A DNA stretch of 64,000 bases. Source: Comamonas sp009360615. Its GTDB lineage: Bacteria; Pseudomonadota; Gammaproteobacteria; Burkholderiales; Burkholderiaceae_C. The notes beneath the pieces were generated by a model. That model had not been told where the DNA came from, made no database searches, and worked only from the letters and a program-made list of their open reading frames with translations. The stretch is taken from the NCBI RefSeq assembly GCF_035784015.1, contig NZ_JALKOW010000001.1; one strand, 5' to 3'. This document shows positions 47,033 through 56,620 of the stretch, piece after piece (positions within the stretch are counted from its first letter, which is position 1; each line of letters begins with the position of its first letter). The position numbers were made by a program, and so were the translations under genes.

Positions 47033-47107
47033 CCGGGGTGGCGCGTGCGACAGGTATCGCGCAAGGCCGGGCAAGCTCAGGCGAGCAGCCGAAACAAGGA
47101 AAAACAG

Positions 47108-47140
47108 AAAAGCGGGAAGGCGCAATGCCTGCCCGCTTTC
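47108..47140. terminator. Bidirectional terminator between cobT and tauC
   Basis: AAAGCGGG-A-AGGC pairs with GCCT-G-CCCGCTTT across GCAAT (one mismatch), with a T run on the plus side and an A run on the other. It serves both convergent units. Confidence 0.85.
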
Positions 47141-47180
47141 TGCTTGCCGGAGCCATCCTCGGCAGGGGAATCGGCCGGGC

Positions 47181-48062
47181 TTACATGCGTCCCTTCCATG
47201 GAACCAGGCGCTTTTCGACCCAGCGCATGAACAGGTCGAACACGTAGGCGATCACACCGATGACGATGATGCCCATGATCACGATGTCGGTGCGCAGGAA
47301 GTTCGAGGCGTTGAGCACCATCTGGCCCAGACCCACGTTCGCCGCCACCATTTCGGCGGCCACCAGAGTCGTCCAGCCAAAGCCGATGGCAATGCGCATG
47401 CCCACCAGAATGTCGGGCAGGGCCGCCGGCAAGATCACATGGCGGATCACCTGGAAGTAGCTCGCTCCCATCGAATAGGCGGCGTTGATCTGCTCCTGTG
47501 CTGCGCTGCGCATGCCCGAGCGGGCCGCCAGGGCCAGGGGTGCAAAGCAGCTCAGGAAGATCAGCAAAATCTTCGGCGTTTCATCGATGCCGAACCAGAT
47601 GATGATCAGCGGCAGATAGGCCAGTGGCGGCAGGGGGCGGTAGAACTCGATGGGTGGGTCGAAGATGCCGCGTGCGATGCGTGACATTCCCATCGCTATG
47701 CCCAGTGGAACCGCAATCATGAAGGCCAGCCAGAACGCCACGGTCACGCGCAGCAGACTTGCCGAGAAATGCTGCCACAGCGGCTTGTCGTTGGCCTGCC
47801 CGGTCAGGTATTCATAGAACTGCTGGAACACCGCCTGCGGGCTGGGCAGGAACAGGGGCTTGATCCAGCCGAGATGGGTGGCGGCAAACCACAGTGCCAG
47901 CAGCACCGCCACGGTGACGATGCTGATCCCGAGACTGGAGCCTTCGCCAGGGGTCTTGAAGCGGCTGGTCTTCACCGGTCCCGATGCCTGTGGCGCAGTG
48001 GCCTTGGGCTGCACGCGCGCGGTGGTGGCGGGCAGATGGTTGATTTGGACAGCTTCAGACAT
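47181..48062 (-). CDS. tauC: Taurine ABC transporter, permease
   Basis: A 293-residue inner-membrane permease. It has a cytoplasmic N-terminal tail with a proline/alanine-rich segment, about six helices, and the EAA loop EQINAAYSMGASYFQVIRHVILPAALPDILVGMRIAIGFGWTTLVAAEM, which contacts the ATPase. It is the last gene of tauA-tauB-tauC and overlaps tauB by eight bases. Confidence 0.92.
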   Translation of the reverse strand: MSEAVQINHLPATTARVQPKATAPQASGPVKTSRFKTPGEGSSLGISIVTVAVLLALWFAATHLGWIKPLFLPSPQAVFQQFYEYLTGQANDKPLWQHFSASLLRVTVAFWLAFMIAVPLGIAMGMSRIARGIFDPPIEFYRPLPPLAYLPLIIIWFGIDETPKILLIFLSCFAPLALAARSGMRSAAQEQINAAYSMGASYFQVIRHVILPAALPDILVGMRIAIGFGWTTLVAAEMVAANVGLGQMVLNASNFLRTDIVIMGIIVIGVIAYVFDLFMRWVEKRLVPWKGRM

Positions 48063-48843
48063 TGGCCGGCTCCCGGTGGTGAATCAGACTCAGAACTTCT
48101 TCGCGCATCCTGATGAAGTCGGGGCGCGACTTGACGGCACGCGCATCGCCGGTGCGCAGGAACTCATGGCAGAACGGCATATCGTCGTAGACATGGGAGA
48201 TGCGGCCCGGGCTGGGGCTCATGACGATCAGCCGGCTGGCGAGAAACAGAGCCTCCTCGACCGAATGGGTGATGAAGAACACCATCTTGTGGGTGGCATG
48301 CCAGACACGCAGCAGGATTTCCTGGACCTGCTCGCGCGTGAAGGCGTCCAGGGCGCCCATGGGCTCGTCCATCAGCAGCAGGGCGGGATCGTTGGCCAGC
48401 GCCCGGGCAATGCCGACCCGCTGCTGCATGCCGCCAGACAGTTCATAGACGGCACGCCTGGCGTAGTTCTGCAAGCCCACGAGACCCAGTTTCTCTTCGG
48501 CGATCTGCGTGCGCGTCTTCAGATCCATGCCGCGCATGCGCAGTCCCAGTGCGACGTTGTCGATCACATTGAGCCATGGCATCAGCGCATGCTTTTGAAA
48601 CACCACGCCCTGATTGGCTCCGGGGCCCTGAATGGGTTTGCCGTCCAGCAGGATCTGGCCGCTGGAGGGCGCCAGAAAACCTGCCATGCAGTTGAGCAGC
48701 GTGGTCTTGCCGCAGCCGGATGCCCCCAGGGCGACCACGAAGTCGCCTTCATGCATGGTCAGGTTGACAGGGGCCAGGGCTTGCAAGTGTCCGCCCTTGA
48801 CCTCGTAGTTGACGGTCAGGTCGCGTATATCCAGAGTCGGCAT
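48055..48843 (-). CDS. tauB: Taurine ABC transporter, ATP-binding protein
   Basis: A 262-residue ABC ATPase. Walker A is GASGCGKTTLL, the signature is LSGGMQQRVGIARAL, and Walker B is ALLLMDEPMGALDAFTR with a switch His in FFITHSVEEALFLA. It powers TauC. AGGAGGG before the ATG is a strong ribosome binding site. It is in the middle of the tau operon. Confidence 0.93.
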   Translation of the reverse strand: MPTLDIRDLTVNYEVKGGHLQALAPVNLTMHEGDFVVALGASGCGKTTLLNCMAGFLAPSSGQILLDGKPIQGPGANQGVVFQKHALMPWLNVIDNVALGLRMRGMDLKTRTQIAEEKLGLVGLQNYARRAVYELSGGMQQRVGIARALANDPALLLMDEPMGALDAFTREQVQEILLRVWHATHKMVFFITHSVEEALFLASRLIVMSPSPGRISHVYDDMPFCHEFLRTGDARAVKSRPDFIRMREEVLSLIHHREPANV

Positions 48844-48915
48844 GAGAGTGCCCTCCTAGGTGAAACAAAGCGGGGAGCCACGATGGGGCCGGCCGTCGTG
48901 GGCGAAGCAGGGATG

Positions 48916-49923
48916 TCAGCGGCCGAGTGCCTGCTTGACATAGCTGCTGGTCACGTAGGCGGCGTAGTCGGGCTTGACCTCCTGGATCCGGCCTTGAGAC
49001 TTCAGAAAGCTTGCGGTGTGGGCCATGGCCTTGGCCGCACCGCCTTCCAGCCATTGCGCGCCGAGTTGCTCTTCGGCGCTGGGAAAGCGGTAAAGCGCCA
49101 TGGCTGCGGGCACGTCCTTGGGGTCGGCCTTGCTCCATTTGGCAATCGCCTTGATCTCGGGCGAGTCCGGAGTCCACTTGGCCAGGTTGTCGCGGACCTG
49201 GGCACTTGCCCGATTCAGGGCCTTGATGAAAGCCACCATGAACTGGGGATTTTCCTGGGCGAACTTGCTGCTCACGGCAATGCCCTCGAAGGTCGGATAG
49301 CCCATCTGCGCAATCGAGCCGGAAGTGGCGATCACCTTGCCCTTTTGCTTGACCTTGGCCAGCACCGGATCCCAGACAAAGGTGGCATCGATATCGCCGC
49401 GCTCCCAGGCTGCGGCAATTTCCGGCGGCCGCATGTTCATGATGTTGACCTTGCGTGCGTCAACGCCTTCCTTGCCCAGGGCTGCGACCAGCTGGTAGTG
49501 CGCGGTGGAGACGAACGGCACGCCTATGCGCTTGCCCTCCATGCTCTTGAAATTGCTGATGCCGCCGCCGTCGCGTGCCACCAGGGCTTCGGCACCGGCG
49601 ATGTCCGCAGAGATCCAGAGCAGCTTGATGTCCTGCCCCTGGCTGGCGGCAGCAGTCAGCGGGCTGGAGCCCACCTCTCCCATCTGCACATCGCCCGAGG
49701 CCATTGCCCGTATCACGTCGCCGCCGCCCGAGAACATGCGCCAGTTGATCTTGTAGCCCGTCTCCTTTTCCAACTCGCCCGATTCCATTACCAGGCGCAG
49801 GGGCACCAGCATGTCCTGGTTGGCGAAGGTCACGGTTTTCTGCTGCGCCAGCGCACAGCCAGCCATCGCCAGCGCGGCTGTGGCGACACCTGCTTTCAGC
49901 ACCCATCGTTTCTGCATTTTCAT
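48916..49923 (-). CDS. tauA: Taurine ABC transporter, periplasmic binding protein
   Basis: A 335-residue binding protein with a signal peptide (MKMQKRWVLKAGVATAALAMAGCALAQQ). Its AGC could be a lipobox, but a cleavage after ALA is also plausible. The mature domain has the TauA/SsuA-type stretch VTFANQDMLVPLRLVMESGELEKETGYKINWRMFSGGGDVIRAMASGDVQMGEVGSSPLTAAASQG and DATFVWDPVLAKV. ATG 49923 is chosen for its GGAGAG site; ATG 49938 is an alternative. It is the first gene of tauABC. Confidence 0.92.
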   Translation of the reverse strand: MKMQKRWVLKAGVATAALAMAGCALAQQKTVTFANQDMLVPLRLVMESGELEKETGYKINWRMFSGGGDVIRAMASGDVQMGEVGSSPLTAAASQGQDIKLLWISADIAGAEALVARDGGGISNFKSMEGKRIGVPFVSTAHYQLVAALGKEGVDARKVNIMNMRPPEIAAAWERGDIDATFVWDPVLAKVKQKGKVIATSGSIAQMGYPTFEGIAVSSKFAQENPQFMVAFIKALNRASAQVRDNLAKWTPDSPEIKAIAKWSKADPKDVPAAMALYRFPSAEEQLGAQWLEGGAAKAMAHTASFLKSQGRIQEVKPDYAAYVTSSYVKQALGR

Positions 49924-50482
49924 TGCCAGTCTCTCCATGGTTAGAGGGATATCGGTTGAAGACTTCGATCAGAGAACCCTTGCCGTGCTCACTCTTGCTG
50001 ACTTGCATTCCCATTCCCTGTTCCGGCTGAACCGGTTGCAAGCCGCATCGCGAGGCTCAAAGAGCTTTCTGAGCGGATCGTAGTGAGCAACCTTGCGCAG
50101 CCAGTAGGGCCAGTTGATGTGAATCGTTAGGTCCAGTCTCACACGGTCCCGGATGGTGCGCGCAGCATGGGCTGGCATGCACCGCAAGCGTGCATCGCAA
50201 AGCCTTGCAGGGCGGGGCTTGCGGGGGATTTCTCGGTCCCCGTTGAAAGGCGATTTTTCTGTGTCTGCATGGGCTTAGGTGGTTTCACTGATCGCGGACA
50301 GATGCGGGAGGAAGGGGCTGTCCGCGAGGCATGAATGCTTGCGCAATATGCGTGCCAGAGGGGGGCTTCCTGTGCCCGGCGCCGGGTGTGCACTGCATCG
50401 CATCCGCACATCAAATAAAAAAAAGCACCTTCCTGGTGGAAGGTGCTCTTCGTTGCGTGCAGCCGGACGGCGGCTGCACGGG
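49924..50482. other. Non-coding gap before tauA, with terminator of the FAD gene
   Basis: About 560 bases with no supported gene. A strong hairpin (AGCACCTTC 50424-50432 with GAAGGTGCT 50439-50447, A-rich on the left) terminates the minus-strand FAD dehydrogenase. The remaining part must hold the tauABC promoter and any regulator site. Confidence 0.65.
50415..50447 (-). terminator. Terminator of the TauY-like gene
   Basis: A 9-bp perfect stem with a 6-base loop. Read on the minus strand it ends in a run of T residues. Confidence 0.9.
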
Positions 50483-51904
50483 TCAGTTTTTCTCGTCGTT
50501 CATGTGATACCAGTGGTAGAGAAAGCGCTGGCCCATGCGGCGAAATGGTGCAAAGGCCTCCGAGCGCACCCTATTGAACACATTCGGATATTCGAGCGAC
50601 GAGTTGTAGATTGGCAACTCGAACGCCTTGATCTTCTGGCCAGCGATGCGCTGCGCCATGCGTCGGCCCGCATGCGCAGAAAACGACACGCCGTTGCCGC
50701 CATAGCCGACCGCATAGAAGACGCTTTCTCCGGGATCGGGCTGGGTGATGCGCGGCATCATGTCGTGGCTCACATCGACCCAGCCCCACCAGGAGTAGTC
50801 CACCTGGATTCCCTTGAGGGCCGGGAACTTGTGGTGCAGGCCTTCGACGAGCTTGGCCATATGGACCGGATTGGGCGCATCGGCTCCGGTGATGGCGCTG
50901 CGGCTGCCGATCTGCACGCGGTTGTCGGGCAGCTTGCGGTAGTAAAAGCGCAGCGTGCGCGTGTCGGTGATGACCTGCGTGGTCTTGAAATTGGTGGCGG
51001 CCAGCTCTTCTTCCGTCAAAGGCCTTGTGACCAGCGAGTTCGAGAGAATCGGCATGATCTTCGAGCGCAGGCTGCGGTGCAGTCCGTTGCTGGTATAGCC
51101 CCCGGTGGCAAAGCCGACGGCGCGAGCCTTGACCGTGCCGCCCGGCGTGCGCAGGTAGTGCACGCCGTTGCGTGTCTCCATGCCCAGCACCGGACTGGCG
51201 GGGTGCACCTTCACTCCCAGCTCGCGGGCCTTGCGCAGATAGCCGAAGGCCAGCTTGAGCGGATGCACGCCAATGCCGTCGGGCTCGTGCATCGCGCCAC
51301 GGCAGTCGGCGTCGTCGACATAGTCGCGGCGCACGGCGTCGATGCTGAGGATGCGGGCGTCGTAGCCGAAGACTTCGCGCATGACGCGGGTCTCGTTGCG
51401 CAGAAAATCCATCTTTCTGTCTCGGTGGGCGATATACAGATGCCCTCCCGGCTGCGGCTCGCACTCGGGAAACTCGGCAACCAGGTTCTTGAAGGTGTCG
51501 AAGCCTTCACGGATTTCCGCATCCAGTTTCAGGGCCACGTCCTTGCCCCAGCGTTCTATCCATTGGGAGCGATAGAGGCGGCCGCTGGCATTCTGGCCCT
51601 GGCCGCCGTTGCGGCTGGTGCAGCCCCAGGCGCTCTGGTTGGCTTCGAGCACCACCGCGCGGATACCGTGCTCGCGGGCGAGAAACAGTGCGGTGGACAG
51701 GCCCGTGAAGCCCGATCCCACGATGACCACATCGGCCTCCATGTCCCCGCAGACAGGACCGTCGTCGTCGGGCGGCCTGCCTGCCGTCCCCACCCAGTAG
51801 GTCGGAGCGTAGCCAGCGCCATGTCCGGGATTTCTCGCAACCAGAGGGTCGTATTGCGGGTCGTACGGATTCAGGTGGCTGGGGCGGATGTCCTCGGCTT
51901 TCAT
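50483..51904 (-). CDS. tauY: FAD-dependent oxidoreductase, probable taurine dehydrogenase large subunit
   Basis: A 473-residue flavoprotein of the DAO family. The FAD-binding start is ADVVIVGSGFTGLSTALFLAREHGIRAVVLEANQSAWGCTSRNGGQ. The C part has GWVDVSHDMMPRI and FYAVGYGGNGVSFSAHAGRRMAQRI. In taurine-degrading bacteria TauY is a DAO-like large subunit of taurine dehydrogenase, which oxidises taurine to sulfoacetaldehyde and ammonia; the neighbouring tauABC and xsc make that role likely. PuuB-like polyamine oxidases are the main alternative. AGGAGACGATC precedes the ATG. It is divergent from the SnoaL-like gene 52526-52924. Confidence 0.75.
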   Translation of the reverse strand: MKAEDIRPSHLNPYDPQYDPLVARNPGHGAGYAPTYWVGTAGRPPDDDGPVCGDMEADVVIVGSGFTGLSTALFLAREHGIRAVVLEANQSAWGCTSRNGGQGQNASGRLYRSQWIERWGKDVALKLDAEIREGFDTFKNLVAEFPECEPQPGGHLYIAHRDRKMDFLRNETRVMREVFGYDARILSIDAVRRDYVDDADCRGAMHEPDGIGVHPLKLAFGYLRKARELGVKVHPASPVLGMETRNGVHYLRTPGGTVKARAVGFATGGYTSNGLHRSLRSKIMPILSNSLVTRPLTEEELAATNFKTTQVITDTRTLRFYYRKLPDNRVQIGSRSAITGADAPNPVHMAKLVEGLHHKFPALKGIQVDYSWWGWVDVSHDMMPRITQPDPGESVFYAVGYGGNGVSFSAHAGRRMAQRIAGQKIKAFELPIYNSSLEYPNVFNRVRSEAFAPFRRMGQRFLYHWYHMNDEKN

Positions 51905-52525
51905 GGTGATCGTCTCCTGGTGTGGCTGCGCTTGAAGCGGCGCTCTATGGCTATGGAATGGATGGACGCAAAGTCGATGCAGATGCCGTTGAAGGCCACT
52001 GCTTGCGGTGTCCAGAGCAGCATAGCCAGCCCCCTGGGCGGCGGGTTAGTGCCACGGCGCAGGTTTTGATGGAGCCAGCGCACCGACGACTCAGGCGGCC
52101 CCGAGGCCCGGGCGCCTTGGCAGGACGGCAGGCGGATCTTCGGGCTGCCCGCTTTCGCGCAGCCGACCGAGATACCCCTGCAGCGCCCGCCGGTGTTCTC
52201 CTATCGTTTTCACCTAACTGAAGCGGGATCGGAAGCACTTGCGCATGGCTTGGACCCGCATCCGCAAGCGCAGCAGCAGAGCGCGGCGTCCAGAGGAGAA
52301 ACGGGTTCTTTCGGGGCAGCTGCCGCACGCGCTGCCGTCGTTTCTCGAGGACCCAGCGCCGTGAGGCGCCAAGTCCTTGGACTTAACGATTGCCGGTAAC
52401 TGGTTCTACGAACCGGAGCCGGTGCTACCTACGATGAGCCATCGGAATTTCAGGCATTTTTCGATCCCGGGCGGCCGCTTCTGCAAGGGCCGGAACCCAA
52501 GAAATGACAGCAATCTGGAGAACCT
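51905..52525. other. Non-coding gap between the divergent tauY and tauX candidates
   Basis: About 620 bases, unusually long for a divergent promoter region. No gene is supported. One frame around 52193-52260 (FSYRFHLTEAGSEALAHG) resembles the end of a MarR-type wing and could be a remnant regulator, but no start or HTH is visible. Confidence 0.45.
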
Positions 52526-52924
52526 ATGAACAAGCAAGAACCCCAACCCGATGTCCAGTTCCTGGCGCGTTTCTCTGAGGCATGGAATCGGCATGACATT
52601 GATGCATTGATGGGCTTCATGGCCGATGAATGCGAGTTCCACGCGGTGGCCGGACCCGACCTGATGGGACGCAGTTTCGTGGGGCGTGATGCCGTGCGCG
52701 AGGGCTTTCAGCTGGCCTGGCAGGCCTTCCCCGATGCCGCCTGGGTGGATGCCGAGCATTTCGTCCAGGGCGAGCGCGGCGTTTCGGAGAGCACTTTCAA
52801 GGGCACCAAGGCCGACGGACTGCGCGTGGAGGCGCGCATGGTCGATGTGTTCACCTTCCGCGACGGCAAGATCGCCGTCAAGAACGCCTACCGCAAGGAT
52901 CGTCCTCCCGTAGCGATTTCCTGA
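52526..52924 (+). CDS. tauX: SnoaL/NTF2-like protein, probable taurine dehydrogenase small subunit
   Basis: A 132-residue alpha+beta barrel protein: FLARFSEAWNRHDIDALMGFMADECEFHAVAGPDLMGRSFVGRDAVREGFQLAWQAFPDAAW and MVDVFTFRDGKIAVKNAYRKDRPP. The small subunit of taurine dehydrogenase, TauX, is to my knowledge a protein of this size and fold found next to TauY. GGAGAACCT precedes the ATG. Here it is on the strand opposite tauY and followed by a permease, so the two would need coordinated promoters. Without the context it would be called only a nuclear-transport-factor-2 family protein. Confidence 0.65.
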   Translation: MNKQEPQPDVQFLARFSEAWNRHDIDALMGFMADECEFHAVAGPDLMGRSFVGRDAVREGFQLAWQAFPDAAWVDAEHFVQGERGVSESTFKGTKADGLRVEARMVDVFTFRDGKIAVKNAYRKDRPPVAIS

Positions 52925-53111
52925 CACGGGCCAGGCCGGCGTGCGTGCATTCTTGCCTCACGGCGGGGGCGCTGCACGCAGGCCCCACACGACAATTTTC
53001 AAGCAGATAACTGAACGACCACGGCGACGGCCTGCATGAGCAGCAAGGCACGCACCGATACATAAAGCCGTGGCGACCGGCGCTCCCATGCCGGCAAGAC
53101 AGGAGACAAAA

Positions 53112-54548
53112 ATGATTGGAAATCCGCATTCGTCGCCGGACGGGCTGTCGCACAGCCTCAAACAGCGGCACATGACCATGATTGCCCTGGGCGGCGTCAT
53201 CGGTGCCGGGCTGTTCGTCGGCAGCGGCGTGGTCATCAAATCGGCCGGGCCGGCAGCCGTCATCTCATTTCTGATCACCGGCCTGCTGGTGGTGCTGGTG
53301 ATGCGCATGCTGGGCGAAATGGCCTGCTCCATGACAGGCGGCTCGTTTTACGAGTACGCCCGCGAAGCCTGGCGGGACCGGCCCGCCGTGGGACAGCTGG
53401 CGGGATTTCTGACAGGCTGGATGTACTGGTATTTCTGGGTTATCGTCGTGGCCATCGAGGCAGTGGCGGGGGCCGAGCTGGTGCGCTACTGGCTGCCCGA
53501 CGTGCCGGCCTGGAGCATCAGTCTGGTCCTGCTGATCACGATGACGCTGACCAATCTGGTCTCGGTCAAATCCTTCGGCGAGTGCGAATTCTGGCTGGCA
53601 TCCGTGAAGGTGGCCGCCATCGTGGTGTTTCTGTTCATCGCCGGGATCTACGTGCTGGGCCTGACGCCGGGAGGCGGCGGAATGCATGTCGCCAACCTGA
53701 GCCAGAACGGCGGCTTCATGCCCCACGGCATCGTTCCGGTGCTCACGGGGGCCGTGGCCGCGACCGGTTTCTATTTCGGCGCGGAGATCGTGACGATTGC
53801 GGCCGCAGAAACCGCAGAGCCCCAGAAGGCCGTGGCCAAGGCCACCAGTTCGGTCATCCTGCGCGTGCTGGTGTTCTATGTGGGCTCGGTGCTGCTGGTG
53901 GCCTGCCTGGTGCCATGGAACTCCATCGGCATGTCCACGCCCTATGTCAGCGCGCTCGACGCCATGGGCGTTCCGGCGGCGGCCCAGATCATGAATGCCG
54001 TGGTGCTGACGGCAGTGCTGTCGGCGCTCAACTCCGGACTCTATGCGTCTTCGCGCATGCTGTTTGCGCTGACGCGACGCGGCGATGCGCCCAAGGTGCT
54101 GGCCCAGGTCAGCCGCAACGGCGTGCCCGTGTACGCCATCCTGGTGGCCACCCTGTTCGGCTATGGCGCCATCGTCATGTCCTATCTGTCTCCCGACAAG
54201 GTGTTTGCCTTTCTCGTGAACTCCTACGGCACCGTGGCCATCTTTGTGTATATCCTGATTGCGATTTCCCAGTTGCGCCTGCGCTCGCGTCTGGAGCGCG
54301 AAGCGCCCCATCTGCTCAAGGTGCGCATGTGGTGCTTTCCTTACCTGACCTGGCTGGCGATTGCAGGCATGCTGTCCATCGTGGTGGCCATGGGCTTCAT
54401 CCCCGAGCAGCGAACGCCGCTGGCGCTGGGGGTGGCCAGCCTGTGCATCTTGCTGCTGGCCTATGGCATGCGCCAGGTGCTGCGGCGCGGAGTGTATCCC
54501 GAGAACCTGCTCGACGAGATGGCACCGCCCAGGCTGCGCAAGAACTGA
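53112..54548 (+). CDS. Amino acid permease (GabP-like, APC family)
   Basis: A 478-residue permease with twelve helices. Landmarks are LKQRHMTMIALGGVIGAGLFVGSGVVI (TM1), GPAAVISFLITGLLVVLVMRMLGEMA (TM2), and FGAEIVTIAAAETAEPQKAVAKATSSVI (TM6-loop). GabP and its relatives carry GABA, beta-alanine or taurine-like zwitterions. The ATG 53112 follows CAGGAGACAAAA; the frame opens earlier. It lies between the tauX candidate and the MocR gene, so a second taurine (or taurine analogue) importer is likely. Confidence 0.85.
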   Translation: MIGNPHSSPDGLSHSLKQRHMTMIALGGVIGAGLFVGSGVVIKSAGPAAVISFLITGLLVVLVMRMLGEMACSMTGGSFYEYAREAWRDRPAVGQLAGFLTGWMYWYFWVIVVAIEAVAGAELVRYWLPDVPAWSISLVLLITMTLTNLVSVKSFGECEFWLASVKVAAIVVFLFIAGIYVLGLTPGGGGMHVANLSQNGGFMPHGIVPVLTGAVAATGFYFGAEIVTIAAAETAEPQKAVAKATSSVILRVLVFYVGSVLLVACLVPWNSIGMSTPYVSALDAMGVPAAAQIMNAVVLTAVLSALNSGLYASSRMLFALTRRGDAPKVLAQVSRNGVPVYAILVATLFGYGAIVMSYLSPDKVFAFLVNSYGTVAIFVYILIAISQLRLRSRLEREAPHLLKVRMWCFPYLTWLAIAGMLSIVVAMGFIPEQRTPLALGVASLCILLLAYGMRQVLRRGVYPENLLDEMAPPRLRKN

Positions 54549-54561
54549 GGTGGCAGAGCAA

Positions 54562-54590
54562 AGCCCCGGACCGCAAGGCCGGGGCTTTTT
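54562..54590. terminator. Terminator between the permease and the MocR gene
   Basis: AGCCCCGG and CCGGGGCT (8 bp) close a short loop and are followed by TTTTT. It separates two convergent genes. Confidence 0.85.
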
Positions 54591-54596
54591 CCATTC

Positions 54597-56120
54597 CTAC
54601 ATGGCATGCACGGCTTGTGCCAGGGCCTGGATGCCCTGGGCGATCTGTGCCGCAGGAATGGACTGGTAGCCCAGACGGATGAAGTTGCCGGTGTTGCGGG
54701 AGGAGGTGAAGAACACATCGCCGGGCTCGATCAGCACCCCCTGCGCGGCGGCCTCGCGTGCCAGTGCCTGGGCGGAGATGTGGCCCGGCAACTGCACCCA
54801 GCACGAGCCGCCGCCACGCACCGGAGTGATGCGGCATTGAGGCAGGTAGCGGGCCATGGCCGCGGTCAGCTCGGCATGACGTTCCTTCTGGGCCTGGCCG
54901 AGGCGGCGCAGCTGGGCCTCGTAATGGCCCAGCGAGATGAACATGGCCAGGGTGCGCTGAATGAACGTGGACGGGTGGCGGATCATGAGACGTCGCAGGG
55001 CGCGCAGCTCCTTGATCAGTTCGGGCGGAGCCACGATATAGCCTACGCGCAGGCCCGGCGCCAGGGATTTGGAGAGGCTGCCGATGTAGATCACGCGGTT
55101 GTTGCGATCCAGGCTTTTGAGTGCGGGGATCGGCTGTTCGTCGAAGCTGCTTTCGCTCTCGTAGTCGTCCTCGATGATGATGAGGTCATGCTTCTGGGCG
55201 GCCTCCAGCAGGGCTTCGCGTCGCTCCAGCGGCATGGTGACACCCGTCGGGCACTGGTGGCTGGGCGTGACGTAGAGGTATTCGAGCTTGCGCATGGCCG
55301 CGACGATGGGCAGACCCTCGCCGTCCACGCCGATCGGAATGACCTGCGATGTGCGGCTGCTGAAGATGTTGCGCGCATCGGGGTAGCAGGGATCCTCGAT
55401 GCCGACGCAGGTGCCTTCGCGCATCAGCAGATCGGCCACCATGTACAGCGCATGCTGCGCGCCGACGGTGATGATGATCTCGTCGGGCGAGGCCCAGACG
55501 CCGCGGCGCGGCAGGATCTTGGTCTGCACCTGCTGGATGAGGCTTTCGTCGTCGCGCGTGATGTGATCGGGGGCCCACATGCGGATGTCCAGCACGCCCA
55601 GGGACTTGAGGCAGCACTCGCGCCAGGCGGCCGTGGGAAACAAGTCCTTGTCGAACTGGCCGTAGAGAAAGGGGTAGGGAAACCGCTGCCAGTCGTCTTC
55701 CTTGACAATGCTGCGTTGCAGGCTGGGGCGCAGCCACAGGCGGCGCGACCAGTCCGTGCGCGCCTCGGCATCCGTGCTCCTGCCCCTGCCCGGCGTGCGG
55801 TCGGCCGTGCGGCCCTGCAGCACATCGGGATGGATGAAATGGCCTTTTCTCTCTCGGCTCAGCAAGAAGGCCTCTTCGGTCAGCTGCTGGTAGGCCATGA
55901 CCACGGTGATGCGGCCCACGCCCAGCAGCTTGGCCAGCTCGCGACTCGATGGAACGGCATCGCCGGGCGCGAGAATGCCGGTGAGGATGGCATCGACCAG
56001 CATTTCGCGAATCTGGCCCTGAAGGCTCAGCGAAGGCCTGGCACTGCGGCGAAACAGCTGCTCCCACATGGCCACGGATGGAGGAATCGAGGGCGAGGCC
56101 GGTTTTCTATCTGTCGTCAT
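54597..56120 (-). CDS. tauR: MocR-family (GntR + aminotransferase) regulator, probable TauR
   Basis: A 507-residue protein. The GntR winged helix is MLVDAILTGILAPGDAVPSSRELAKLLGVGRITVVMAYQQLTEEAFL. The aminotransferase-like domain binds PLP through the Lys in IYIGSLSKSLAPGLRVGYI and has EDPCYPDARNI and IEDDYESE. TauR of Rhodobacter, a MocR protein, activates taurine catabolic genes; GabR and PdxR are alternatives. ATG 56120 is chosen over an upstream in-frame ATG at 56240. It faces the permease gene across a terminator. Confidence 0.85.
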   Translation of the reverse strand: MTTDRKPASPSIPPSVAMWEQLFRRSARPSLSLQGQIREMLVDAILTGILAPGDAVPSSRELAKLLGVGRITVVMAYQQLTEEAFLLSRERKGHFIHPDVLQGRTADRTPGRGRSTDAEARTDWSRRLWLRPSLQRSIVKEDDWQRFPYPFLYGQFDKDLFPTAAWRECCLKSLGVLDIRMWAPDHITRDDESLIQQVQTKILPRRGVWASPDEIIITVGAQHALYMVADLLMREGTCVGIEDPCYPDARNIFSSRTSQVIPIGVDGEGLPIVAAMRKLEYLYVTPSHQCPTGVTMPLERREALLEAAQKHDLIIIEDDYESESSFDEQPIPALKSLDRNNRVIYIGSLSKSLAPGLRVGYIVAPPELIKELRALRRLMIRHPSTFIQRTLAMFISLGHYEAQLRRLGQAQKERHAELTAAMARYLPQCRITPVRGGGSCWVQLPGHISAQALAREAAAQGVLIEPGDVFFTSSRNTGNFIRLGYQSIPAAQIAQGIQALAQAVHAM

Positions 56121-56395
56121 GGATGGTTCTGAATGCACTGCCGCAGTGCACGGCGGCCTGGAGCGACCGGCCGCCCTGGCACGCGGGGCCGGGTTCTTCG
56201 GGATCCATGAACAGGGCATCGCAGAGGCCGCCTGCAGCATGCTGACGGACCGGTTTCAGCGCTCGAGATTAGCGCATATGCTGGGGCTTGGAATCAGGCT
56301 TTTCATGTGGTTGCAGTCCCGATGCAGCGTGCAGGATCCGAAATTGCGGCCAGTTTTTTCGTGGCCTCGAAAACCAGTATATAATTTGAGGCTTG
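56121..56395. other. Gap between the MocR gene and tRNA-Arg copy 2
   Basis: No gene is supported. It holds the MocR promoter and, near 56378-56385, a TATATAAT box upstream of tRNA-Arg. Confidence 0.5.
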
Positions 56396-56472
56396 GCGGC
56401 TGTAGCTCAGCTGGATAGAGTACTTGGCTACGAACCAAGGGGTCGTGGGTTCGATTCCTGCCAGCCGCACCA
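56396..56472 (+). tRNA. tRNA-Arg (ACG), copy 2
   Basis: Identical in all 77 bases to the copies at 40184 and 56621, with encoded CCA. A TATATAAT box precedes it. The hairpin terminator type is shared with the other copies. Confidence 0.96.
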
Positions 56473-56479
56473 AACGACA

Positions 56480-56511
56480 AGCCTCAGAACTGAAAAGTTC
56501 TGAGGCTTTTT
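56480..56511 (+). terminator. Terminator of tRNA-Arg copy 2
   Basis: AGCCTCAGAACT and AGTTCTGAGGCT around GAAA, then TTTTT. Confidence 0.92.
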
Positions 56512-56620
56512 CGTTGCGTTCCTGTCTATGGAGGCAGGACTGCCGGTGCTGGAAAGCCTTTGAAGAAAAATCGGGGTTTTCACGGATCGGCTTCAAAATC
56601 TGTATATAATTCGATGATTG

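Noticed and set aside
47860..49944. A 694-codon plus-strand frame across tauB and tauA
   Set aside because: It is antisense to two well-supported genes and His/Gln-rich, as expected of a shadow.
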